6,590 bases of DNA, taken from contig JADGHI010000212.1 in NCBI GenBank assembly GCA_019689515.1, positions 1 through 6,590 on the forward strand. Direction: 5' to 3'. Origin of the DNA: Acetobacteraceae bacterium (GTDB lineage Bacteria > Pseudomonadota > Alphaproteobacteria > Acetobacterales > Acetobacteraceae). The notes beneath the pieces are model-generated. The model was not told the origin of the DNA. It worked only from the letters and a program-made list of their open reading frames with translations, and did not search any database. The position numbers were made by a program, and so were the translations under genes. This document shows, in pieces, positions 1-5,861 of the stretch (its first letter is position 1; each line of letters starts with the position of its first letter).

Positions 1-184
1 CCACCGTACCGGTGGCCGGCCGGCTGGCGCGGGAGCGGCCCATGTGTGGAGGCGCGCCGGGCCGGGGCCGGCAAAGGGGCAACCAATGGAACGGCGCGCG
101 GCGGAGGCAAGCCCTGCCGCGCGCCGCGGGCGCATTTTTTAGTCCGGTACGGCGGCACCCGGCCGGGCGGGAGCGTGTCAGTCA
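1..184. other. Upstream non-coding stretch before the sigma gene
   Basis: No convincing gene is seen here. The open frames that cross it run on out of frame into the sigma gene and give Arg/Gly-rich translations typical of GC-rich noise. The window edge starts with a short inverted repeat, CCACCG-tac-CGGTGG (1-15), and a second, stronger hairpin with a T6 run lies at 93-140. The stretch probably holds the end of an upstream unit and the promoter of the sigma gene. I could not identify -35/-10 boxes with confidence. Confidence 0.5.
93..140 (+). terminator. Hairpin followed by T6 run, possible terminator
   Basis: A perfect 10-base-pair stem is formed by GGCGCGCGGC (93-102) and GCCGCGCGCC (116-125), with a 13-base loop. 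A run of six T follows at 135-140, a striking feature in DNA this rich in GC. The T run starts nine bases after the stem base, farther than in a classical intrinsic terminator. It may therefore be a weak terminator for a gene left of the window, or a leader structure of the sigma-factor mRNA. Confidence 0.35.
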
Positions 185-2140
185 ATGGACGGGATGTTCG
201 CTGGCAGGAGCGTGGCGGAGCAGGCCGAGGTCGAGGCGGGCGCGGCCGCGCTTGGCCTGCCGGTCGCGACGGTCGAGACGCTGCTGACCCTCGGTCGTGA
301 GCGCGGGCAGCTCACGCGCGACGAGATCGACACCGTGCTGGCCCCCGAGCGGATCGGCGCCGCTGAGGTCGAGGAGCTCATCGCGCTTCTCGGCGAGCTC
401 GGCATTGACGTGGTGGATGCCGCGGACGCGCCGGGCGAGGACGGCAGCGCCGACCAGGACCAGGCAGCGCGCCTGTCCACGGGGCTGGCGACGACCGCCG
501 AGGACGGCGGGACCGGCGCGAGCGCCCGCGGCGGGGCCGAGACGACTGCCGCCGAGGGCGCCGAGCCGGGCCCGGGCCGCAGCGACGACCCGGTGCGCAT
601 GTTCCTGCGCGAGATGGGCGGCACCCCGCTGCTCAGCCGCGAGGAGGAGATCGCCGTCGCCCAGCGCATCGAGGCCGGGCGGGACGCGATGCTCGCCGCG
701 CTCAGCGCCAGCCCGACCACCTTCGCCACCCTTTCGGCCTGGCGCGATGCCGTCGCCGCCGGCCGGCTGCTGCTGCGCGACCTGATCGAGCTGGAGTCCT
801 CCGCCATCGCCGGCGCGGGCAGCGGGGAGGAGGAGGAGCTGCCGCCGCCCCCGCCCCTCGTCTCCGAGGACGAGACCAGCGAGGACGGGGCGGCACAGCC
901 GATCGCCACGCTGACCCAGGAGCAGCGGCTGCGGCCGGAGGTGCTCGCGGCGTTCGATGCCGTGCTCGAGGAGCGGGCCCGTCTTGCCGAGGGGCTGGAC
1001 GCCGCGGCCGGCGAGACGCTGCGCCCGGAGGACGCCGCCCAGCTGGCCGGGAAGATCGCCGCGCTGCGCCTGCGCCCGAACCGAGTCGAGGAGCTGCTCG
1101 GCCGGGTGCGCGAGGCGCATCGCCGCCTGACCGCGCTCGACGGCCGCGCACTGCGGCTGGCCCAGCCCGCCGGGATCACGCGCGAGGAGTTCCTTCGCCT
1201 TTGGGACGGCAGCGAGGCCGGCATCCGGCGCGTGCAGCGCGCCGCGACCGCGAGCGGCAAGGAGAGCCCCGCCGCGGAGGCGGCCCGGGCCGCGCTGCGC
1301 CAGGGCCTGGCTGAGATCCGTGCCGAACTGCGCCAGCTCGAGACCGAAACCGGCCTCGCCGCGCCGGCGCTGCGCCGCATCCACGCGGAGGCGGTGCGCG
1401 GCGAGCGCGAGATGCGCCGGGCCAAGGAGGAGCTGACGCGGGCCAATCTGCGCCTCGTCGTCCACCTCGCCAAGCGGTTCCGCAACCGCGGGCTGATGTT
1501 CGGCGACCTGATCCAGGAGGGCTCCATCGGCCTGATGCGGGCGGTGGACAAGTTCGACTGGCGCCGCGGCTTCAAGTTCGCAACCTACGCGACCTGGTGG
1601 ATCCGCCAGTCCATCACGCGCGCCATCGCCGACCAGGCGCGGACCATCCGCGTGCCGGTGCACATGACCGAGACTGCGGCGCAGGTTGCACGCACGGGCC
1701 GGCGCATGGCGCAGGAGACCGGGCGCGAGCCGACGCCGGAGGAGCTCGCCCAGCGCCTCGGCATGCCGGAGGAGAAGGTGCGCACCGTGCTGCGCCTCGC
1801 CCGCGAGCCGGTCAGCCTCGAGGCGCCGATCGGCGAGGAGGAGGATGGCCGCCTCGGCGACCTGATCGAGGACCGCAACGCGGTCATGCCGTTCGACGCC
1901 GCGGCGCGCGCCGGCCTGCGCGAGGCAGCGGCGCGCATGCTCGCCGGCCTCACGCCGCGCGAGGAGCGCATCCTGCGCATGCGCTTCGGCATCGGCATGA
2001 ACACCGACCACACCCTTGAGGAGGTGGGCCGGACCTTCAACGTCACCCGCGAGCGAATCCGGCAGATCGAGGCCAAGGCCCTGAAGAAGCTGGAGCGCAG
2101 CCGCGGCGGCCAGGCGCTGCGCAGCTTCCTCGAGGGCTGA
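185..2140 (+). CDS. rpoD: RNA polymerase sigma-70 factor, primary (RpoD) type
   Basis: A 651-residue group 1-type sigma factor that binds core RNA polymerase and recognises -10/-35 promoters. Region 1.1 lies at about 28-80 and is followed by an acidic Gly/Ala-rich linker (81-133). Region 1.2 starts at DPVRMFLREMG (135-145). A long non-conserved region (about 171-400) includes an acidic stretch with five prolines (215-235). Region 2 spans about 415-482, with DLIQEG (441-446), the aromatic melting/-10 segment and TYATWWIRQ (467-475). The Gln and Thr matching E. coli Q437 and T440 are kept (Q475, T478). Region 3 covers about 486-545. Region 4.2 carries the helix-turn-helix ending VTRERIRQIEAKAL (620-633). 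Length fits alphaproteobacterial RpoD (about 650). The start has only a weak purine tract (GGGAG) about ten bases upstream; M4 is an alternative. Several near-invariant region 2.1-2.3 positions differ from typical RpoD, so it could be a paralogue rather than the main housekeeping factor. Confidence 0.93.
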   Translation: MDGMFAGRSVAEQAEVEAGAAALGLPVATVETLLTLGRERGQLTRDEIDTVLAPERIGAAEVEELIALLGELGIDVVDAADAPGEDGSADQDQAARLSTGLATTAEDGGTGASARGGAETTAAEGAEPGPGRSDDPVRMFLREMGGTPLLSREEEIAVAQRIEAGRDAMLAALSASPTTFATLSAWRDAVAAGRLLLRDLIELESSAIAGAGSGEEEELPPPPPLVSEDETSEDGAAQPIATLTQEQRLRPEVLAAFDAVLEERARLAEGLDAAAGETLRPEDAAQLAGKIAALRLRPNRVEELLGRVREAHRRLTALDGRALRLAQPAGITREEFLRLWDGSEAGIRRVQRAATASGKESPAAEAARAALRQGLAEIRAELRQLETETGLAAPALRRIHAEAVRGEREMRRAKEELTRANLRLVVHLAKRFRNRGLMFGDLIQEGSIGLMRAVDKFDWRRGFKFATYATWWIRQSITRAIADQARTIRVPVHMTETAAQVARTGRRMAQETGREPTPEELAQRLGMPEEKVRTVLRLAREPVSLEAPIGEEEDGRLGDLIEDRNAVMPFDAAARAGLREAAARMLAGLTPREERILRMRFGIGMNTDHTLEEVGRTFNVTRERIRQIEAKALKKLERSRGGQALRSFLEG

Positions 2141-2152
2141 CCGCCGCCGGGG

Positions 2153-2186
2153 CGTGGCGGCACCGGGGCGACCCGGTGCCGCTGCG
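2153..2186 (+). terminator. GNRA-capped hairpin after sigma gene, probable terminator
   Basis: A perfect 11-base-pair stem (2157-2167 with 2172-2182) is closed by the four-base loop GCGA, a GNRA tetraloop. Two G-U pairs and two further Watson-Crick pairs extend the stem to 2153-2186. It begins 12 bases after the sigma stop codon. No T run follows, so it is either a U-tract-less terminator, a 3'-end stabilising structure, or a barrier between the two convergent genes. Confidence 0.5.
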
Positions 2187-2394
2187 ACTGACATCCAGGC
2201 TCGACCATCGCGGCCGATGATCGCCGGCGGGCAATCCCCGCGCGGCGATGGCGCACTCCATTCCGCACCACCCTTGCGAACCGCGCAGGATCCTCGTCCG
2301 AGGGCCGGGCGGGGGCGCGGCGGCACGTGCGGCAGCGGGCCGGATGCTCCCAGGCCCCGGCGGTGACGGCCGTGTCGCGCCCCGCTCCAGCGCC
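2187..2394. other. Convergent intergenic spacer
   Basis: This gap separates the 3' ends of the sigma and Bug genes. No gene is supported. An imperfect hairpin (2221-2231 with 2236-2248; TCGCCG/CGGCGA outer stem, CGGG/CCCG inner stem) could serve the Bug transcript arriving from the right, but no T run on the minus strand accompanies it. Confidence 0.4.
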
Positions 2395-3444
2395 TTACTG
2401 CGCCGCTGCTTCGCGCGCTGCCGCGGCGCGCGCGAGCGGTCCCCAACGCTCGCGCTCCTCGGCGGCGTAGCGGGCGAAAGCGTCGGGGGATTCGGCGAGC
2501 AGCGGCGACATCCCCTGCTCGGCCAGTTGCGCCACGCTCGCCGGGTCGCGGAGCGCCTCGTTGATCGCCCCGTGCAGGCGCTCGATGATCGGCCGGGGCG
2601 TGCCCTTGGTGGTCAGGATGCCGAACCAGCCGCGCAACTCGAAGCCAGCATAGCCGAGTTCCGCCACCGTCGGCACGGAGGCCAGGAAGGGCAGCCGCTG
2701 GGGCGTGGGCACCGCCAGTGCGCGCAGCCGTCCGGCCTGGACGTGCGGCAGCGCCGTGGGCGTGGTGGCAAACATGTAGTCGAGCCGCCCGGCGAGCAGG
2801 TCGAGCATCGCCGGCCCGCCGCCGCGGTAGGGTACGGAGATGGTCCTGAGCTCCGCCATGCGGTCGAGCAGCAGCGCCGCGAGCCACGGGCTCGACCCGA
2901 CGCCGGGATGGCCCCAGGAGAGTTCGCCTGGCCGTGCGCGTGCCGCGGCGACCAGGTCCTCCAGTCGCTGCCAGGGCCTGTCGGCGGGCGTGACCAGCAC
3001 GGTCAGTACCTCCGAGGCCAGGGCCACCGGGGCGAGATCCTCGAAGGGCTGCACCGCCGGATTGGCCTGCAGCAGCGGATTGACCACCAGCGCGCCGGAG
3101 TTGTTGAGGGTAAGCGCGTGCCCATCCGGCGCCGCGCGCATCACCGGCTCGAAGGTGAGCGAACCGCCGGCGCCGCCCCGATTCTCCACGACGAAGGACT
3201 GGCCGAGCCGCGGCGCCAGCGCATTGGCCAGGATCCGCGCCGTGGCGTCGAGCGAGCCGCCGGCAGCGGAGCCGGCGTAGATCCGCACCGGCCGGGTCGG
3301 CCAGACGAGGCCCGCCGCGCCCGGCTGCCCGGCCCCGCCACGCGCCGCCGCCGGCAGCAGAACCGCCGGCGCGGCGGCGAGTACGGCTCTGCGACCGCAC
3401 CTCATGGCGCGCGGATGTTGTGCGTGCGGATCAGGTTGCTCCAT
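2395..3444 (-). CDS. Bug/TctC-family tripartite tricarboxylate transporter substrate-binding protein
   Basis: A 349-residue exported solute-binding protein. Family members capture small carboxylates or related organic anions in the periplasm and deliver them to TctA/TctB-type membrane partners; the ligand cannot be read from sequence. The N-terminus has an extended n-region, RR at 18-19 and an Ala-rich hydrophobic stretch (20-35), so export is likely by Sec or possibly Tat. The mature domain begins near WPTRPVRI (48-55). Family landmarks are AGGSLDATAR (61-70), FVVENRGGAGG (84-94), APDG (105-108), VPYRGGGPAMLDLLAGRLD (204-222), PTVAELGYAGFE (258-269) and GWFGILTTKGTP (272-283). The chosen start has a strong Shine-Dalgarno, GGAGGT six bases upstream; the internal Met14 would give a more usual signal peptide but has no such site. 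No tctA or tctB is in the window. The gene sits four bases downstream of a broken paralogue on the same strand. Confidence 0.9.
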   Translation of the reverse strand: MEQPDPHAQHPRAMRCGRRAVLAAAPAVLLPAAARGGAGQPGAAGLVWPTRPVRIYAGSAAGGSLDATARILANALAPRLGQSFVVENRGGAGGSLTFEPVMRAAPDGHALTLNNSGALVVNPLLQANPAVQPFEDLAPVALASEVLTVLVTPADRPWQRLEDLVAAARARPGELSWGHPGVGSSPWLAALLLDRMAELRTISVPYRGGGPAMLDLLAGRLDYMFATTPTALPHVQAGRLRALAVPTPQRLPFLASVPTVAELGYAGFELRGWFGILTTKGTPRPIIERLHGAINEALRDPASVAQLAEQGMSPLLAESPDAFARYAAEERERWGPLARAAAAREAAAQ

Positions 3445-3448
3445 TTGC

Positions 3449-3973
3449 TCACCTCCGTGGCGATCGGTTCACCGCCTCGTCGTCGGCGAGGCTGGCCTCA
3501 GCTGCCGTCGGCACGTCCGGCGATTGCCGCGCGCGTGACGCGCGACTGATCGCGAGCGGGCGGATGACCCGGTCGCGGATCCGGCCGATCGCGACCGAAA
3601 ACTCGGCGAAGGTGGTCTGACCTTCGCCGGAGAGCGCGGCCCGCGCCCCATCGCGATGGAGGCCATCGGGCCTGGCCCGGACAACCTCGGCTCGGCCGAT
3701 CGTGCCGGTGGCGCCGGGACGGTTGAGGACCACGAAGGGCTGCCTGAACGCTTCGGCGAAGCGAGCGGTCGGCAGCCTGCCCGATACGTCGGTCGAGCCG
3801 CCCGCCACCCAGGGAATGACGCGCGTGACCGGCCGCGTGGGCCAGGCCGTGGTAGGATCGCCCGCGGCCGGTTGTGCCTGCGCCAGCGCCCCGTACCCCA
3901 GCAGCGCCATGGTGCCGCCGCCACCACCGCTGGCGAGGCCGAGCCCCGCCGCGACCACGTCACGCCTGCGCAT
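3449..3973 (-). pseudogene. Degenerate Bug/TctC-family binding protein, internal deletion and C-terminal loss
   Basis: The remaining frame is 174 codons; intact family members have about 320-350. It begins with an exported-protein N-terminus (MRRRDVVAAGLGLAS) and continues through WPTRPV, AGGSTDVSGR, FVVLNRPGATGTIG and ARPDG. This block aligns without gaps to the intact neighbour (61 columns, 28 identical by my count). It then jumps to the region of the second lobe, SGEGQTTFAEF, RPLAIS and PDVPTAAEASL. From the conserved Gly to the PTxAE Glu is 43 residues in both genes. The PDG Gly to this Gly is 12 residues here but 111 in the neighbour, so exactly 99 codons are missing, in frame, near 3640-3661. 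After PTAAE only 15 residues remain where the neighbour has 87. The start at ATG 3973 has GGAGG 12 bases upstream; GTG at 3982, in frame, is an alternative. Stability as a protein is unlikely. Confidence 0.82.
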
Positions 3974-4267
3974 TGCGCGCACGTTCCTCCCAATGCCCGT
4001 GCGGGCCTCGCTTGGCGCGCGGCCCCATACGGTCCGTCCGTTGTGCGCAGGGACGCTGTTCCCCAGCCAGTTGGGATCGAGCACATCACGTCCCGGGAAT
4101 GCTGTCATCCCGGTTTCGCCGCCCGCCCAGCGGCACCGCCGCGGCGAGCGCCGGGGGAATCGCGGCCCGCCCATTGGTGCGGGCGCGAACGGAAGCGCAG
4201 GGCGGCAGGGGCTGCGGCGCTTCGCTTCGCGCTCGCCATCGCCCACCGTTTCCGTTACCGTATTAAT
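3974..4267. other. Divergent intergenic region between Bug relic and lipoprotein gene
   Basis: About 290 bases that should hold promoters for both directions. Frames read through it in both directions give no recognisable protein. A hairpin is present at 4161-4187 (GCCCGC with GCGGGC, extended by CGC/GCG past one bulged G). The right end becomes conspicuously AT-rich next to the lipoprotein start and is listed separately. No clear -35/-10 pair was found. Confidence 0.5.
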
Positions 4268-4276
4268 ATGAAACGG
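4246..4276 (+). promoter_or_regulatory. Tandem CCGT hexamers and inverted repeat at lipoprotein start, possible operator
   Basis: Three consecutive hexamers, CCGTTT, CCGTTA and CCGTAT (4246-4263), lead into the palindrome TATTAATA (4261-4268), which overlaps the start codon. The first heptamer CCGTTTC (4246-4252) is matched by its exact reverse complement GAAACGG (4270-4276) just inside the gene, so a perfect inverted repeat flanks the AT-rich core. The arrangement resembles a regulator-binding site covering the translation start, or a promoter core. Function is inferred from sequence only. Confidence 0.35.
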
Positions 4277-4591
4277 AGCCGGGCGATCACGTTGGTTCTG
4301 CTGGGCGGCGGGGTTGCCCTTGGGCTCGGGGCCTGCGGCGATTCGCGCCACGAGGAATGCGAGCGCGCGCGGCGCGAGCTGCGCCCGGATGCCGAGCAGA
4401 TCTGCGCGCGGGCCACCTCGTCCTCACACCACCGCTCCGGCAGCAGTTCCTGGTTCTTCGGCCGAAGCGGCAGCAGCAGCGCCCGGCACTCGGCCCTCGC
4501 CGGCAACTTCGGCGGCGGCAGCAGCCGCGTCGCGACCTCCAGTCGCGGCGGCTTCGGCAGCATCGCCAGCCGCTTCAGTTCCAGCTCCTGA
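4268..4591 (+). CDS. Small Ser/Gly-rich lipoprotein, DUF1190 (YgiB/YjfM)-like
   Basis: A 107-residue predicted lipoprotein. The basic start MKRSR is followed by a hydrophobic stretch (7-19) and the lipobox LGAC, with C23 as the lipidated cysteine. Asp is at mature position +3, so membrane sorting is unclear. After a short charged segment with two more cysteines (C31, C46) the rest is dominated by Ser, Gly, Arg and Phe, ending in SRGGFGS (92-98) and a Ser tail. The MKR-type start, lipoprotein signal and RGGFG near the C-terminus recall E. coli YgiB (DUF1190), and the next gene is a YgiC homologue, as in ygiBC. YgiB is about twice as long, so this is a reduced or divergent relative; I cannot confirm homology without a profile search. 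No Shine-Dalgarno precedes the ATG. The stop lies 20 bases before the next gene, consistent with one operon. Confidence 0.72.
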   Translation: MKRSRAITLVLLGGGVALGLGACGDSRHEECERARRELRPDAEQICARATSSSHHRSGSSSWFFGRSGSSSARHSALAGNFGGGSSRVATSSRGGFGSIASRFSSSS

Positions 4592-4611
4592 CGGCGACGG
4601 GCGTCAAGGCG

Positions 4612-5724
4612 ATGCAGCGCCTGTCCCAGGATCCGCGGCCGGACCGGCTGGAGCGCGCCCGGCGCATGGGCTTCGCCTTCGCCGAGATCGAGGGCGAGCC
4701 CTATTGGGACGAGACCGCCTACTATCGCTTCACCGCCGAGGAGGTGGACACGCTGGAGCAGGCCACCGCCGAGCTCGAGGCGCGGACGCGCGAGGCGACC
4801 GCCTACGCCATCCGCAACGATCTCAACGGTCCGCTCGGCATCCCGGACGGCGCCTGGGCGCTGGTGAAGCGCTCCTGGGAGAGGCAGGAGCCGAGCCTCT
4901 ACGGCCGGATGGATCTCCGCTGGGACGGCACAGGGCCGCCGAAGCTCCTGGAATACAACGCGGACACCCCGACCGCGCTGTTCGAGGCCGCCGTGATTCA
5001 GTGGGAATGGCTGGAATCGAGCGCCTTCCCGGGCGAGCCGGACCAGTTCAACTCCATCCACGAGAAGCTGATCGCCGCCTGGCCGCGCCTCGGCCTGCCG
5101 GACCGGGTCCATTTCGCCTGCGCCCGCGACTCGGAGGAGGACAAGGGCACGGTGGACTATCTGCGCGACACCGCGTTCCAGGCCGGGCTCGACGCACCCT
5201 TCCTCTACATGGACGAGATCGGCTGGAACGGGAGCGGCTTCCGCGACCTCGAGGAGCTGCCGATCGACGCGATCTTCAAGCTCTATCCTTGGGACTGGAT
5301 GCTGCGCGAGGAATTCGGCCGCTGGATCCCGACCGCGGCGACGCGCTGGATCGAGCCCGCCTGGCGCCTGGTGCCGAGTTCCAAGGCCTTCCTCTCGCTG
5401 CTCTGGCACCTCTTTCCCGACCATCCGAACCTGCTTCCGGCCTTCCTGGAGCCGGGCAGGACCGGGGGGCCGGAGATCTCGAAGCCGCTCTGGGGACGCG
5501 AGGGCGCGAACGTCTCCGCGCCCGGCTTCGAGGTGGAGGGACCCTACGGCGACCAGCCGCGCGTCTGGCAGGCCTATGCCGAGCTGCCCGCCTTCGCCGG
5601 GCGCTACCCGGTGCTCGGGAGCTGGGTGATCGCCGGCGAGCCCGCCGGCCTCGGCATCCGCGAGGACGCAACGCCGATCACCCGCGACACGAGCCGCTTC
5701 GTGCCGCACCTGTTCACGCCGTGA
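4612..5724 (+). CDS. Glutathionylspermidine-synthase-like ATP-grasp ligase (YgiC/YjfC family)
   Basis: A 370-residue cytosolic protein related to the synthetase half of E. coli glutathionylspermidine synthetase (Gss), which joins a carboxylate to an amine using ATP. E. coli YgiC is about 386 residues and aligns from the first Met (M-x-R-x-S near the start, then GEPYWDETAYY, 28-38), which supports this start although no good ribosome site is visible. Family motifs are GRMDLRWDG (98-106), KLLEYNADTPT (111-121), DQFNSIHEKLI (144-154), FKLYPWDWMLREEF (222-235), KAFLSLLW (258-265), KPLWGREGANV (291-301) and GSWVIAGEPAGLGIRED (336-352). R99, D101, E114 and N116 match, by eye, the Arg and Mg/ATP-binding Asp, Glu and Asn of Gss. 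The amidase half of Gss is absent. YgiC-type proteins have no firmly established substrate, so glutathione plus spermidine should not be assumed. It sits between a lipoprotein gene and a DUF350 gene. Confidence 0.92.
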   Translation: MQRLSQDPRPDRLERARRMGFAFAEIEGEPYWDETAYYRFTAEEVDTLEQATAELEARTREATAYAIRNDLNGPLGIPDGAWALVKRSWERQEPSLYGRMDLRWDGTGPPKLLEYNADTPTALFEAAVIQWEWLESSAFPGEPDQFNSIHEKLIAAWPRLGLPDRVHFACARDSEEDKGTVDYLRDTAFQAGLDAPFLYMDEIGWNGSGFRDLEELPIDAIFKLYPWDWMLREEFGRWIPTAATRWIEPAWRLVPSSKAFLSLLWHLFPDHPNLLPAFLEPGRTGGPEISKPLWGREGANVSAPGFEVEGPYGDQPRVWQAYAELPAFAGRYPVLGSWVIAGEPAGLGIREDATPITRDTSRFVPHLFTP

Positions 5725-5740
5725 CGCACGCGCGCGCAAA

Positions 5741-5749
5741 GGAGGAAGG
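5741..5749 (+). promoter_or_regulatory. Strong Shine-Dalgarno ahead of a 34-codon open frame
   Basis: GGAGGAAGG, preceded by AAA, lies 16 bases after the ligase stop codon and ends seven bases before an ATG at 5757. It is the best ribosome-binding sequence among the plus-strand genes here, yet it serves no large gene; this is the main reason the short frame downstream is considered. Confidence 0.5.
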
Positions 5750-5756
5750 CGGCCGG

Positions 5757-5861
5757 ATGGGGCGTGGCGCGGCAGGGGAGCGCCACGTCGCCAGGACCCG
5801 GAAGCGGCCACGGCTGCGGCCGCCGCCGATGCATGAGAGGGGGGAGAGCATGCTGCCATGA
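5757..5861 (+). CDS. Possible 34-residue basic leader peptide coupled to DUF350 gene
   Basis: A 34-codon open frame starting at ATG behind a strong GGAGG site. It is Arg-rich (eight Arg and one Lys), has no signal peptide or membrane segment, and matches no family I know. Its TGA stop overlaps the DUF350 start as ATGA, the classic layout for translational coupling. A 10-base-pair hairpin lies just after its start codon. It may be a real small protein, a regulatory leader whose translation opens the DUF350 site, or a chance frame, since GC-rich DNA often leaves frames open. DUF350 also has its own upstream purine-rich site, so coupling is not required. Confidence 0.33.
   Translation: MGRGAAGERHVARTRKRPRLRPPPMHERGESMLP
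5761..5789 (+). other. Intergenic hairpin in the DUF350 leader
   Basis: GGCGTGGCGC (5761-5770) pairs with GCGCCACGTC (5780-5789), ten pairs including one G-U, around a nine-base loop. There is no T run, so it is not a classical terminator. It sits immediately after the ATG of the short open frame and could affect its translation, transcript processing between the ligase and DUF350 parts, or mRNA stability. Confidence 0.45.

Noticed and set aside
1..15. CCACCG-tac-CGGTGG inverted repeat at the window edge
   Set aside because: It is a six-pair stem with a three-base loop cut by the window edge and lacks a T run; such short GC palindromes are expected by chance here.
182..3400. A minus-strand open frame of more than 1000 codons running antisense to the sigma gene and into the Bug gene
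   Set aside because: It is out of frame with the recognisable Bug gene and antisense to a sigma factor with clear domains; its translation is Arg/Ala/Gly-rich without family motifs. High GC content suppresses stop codons and explains its length.
3403..3405. Internal Met14 as the start of the intact Bug protein
   Set aside because: It would give a more typical signal peptide, but it lacks a Shine-Dalgarno, whereas the upstream ATG has GGAGGT at ideal spacing. It remains a possibility.
3749..3763. CGCTTC-ggc-GAAGCG inverted repeat inside the Bug relic
   Set aside because: It encodes part of the conserved helix (FAEAFR), so the symmetry is most simply a by-product of codon choice.
4261..4267. 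TATTAAT as a -10 promoter box
   Set aside because: It abuts the start codon, so a transcript starting from it would begin inside the gene and lose the ATG. No matching -35 was found at the proper distance.
4314..5756. A long plus-strand frame through the lipoprotein and ligase genes
   Set aside because: It is an alternate-frame shadow of the ligase, Arg/Pro/Gly-rich with no motifs. Only its last 34 codons, preceded by a strong Shine-Dalgarno outside the ligase gene, were kept as a possible small frame.
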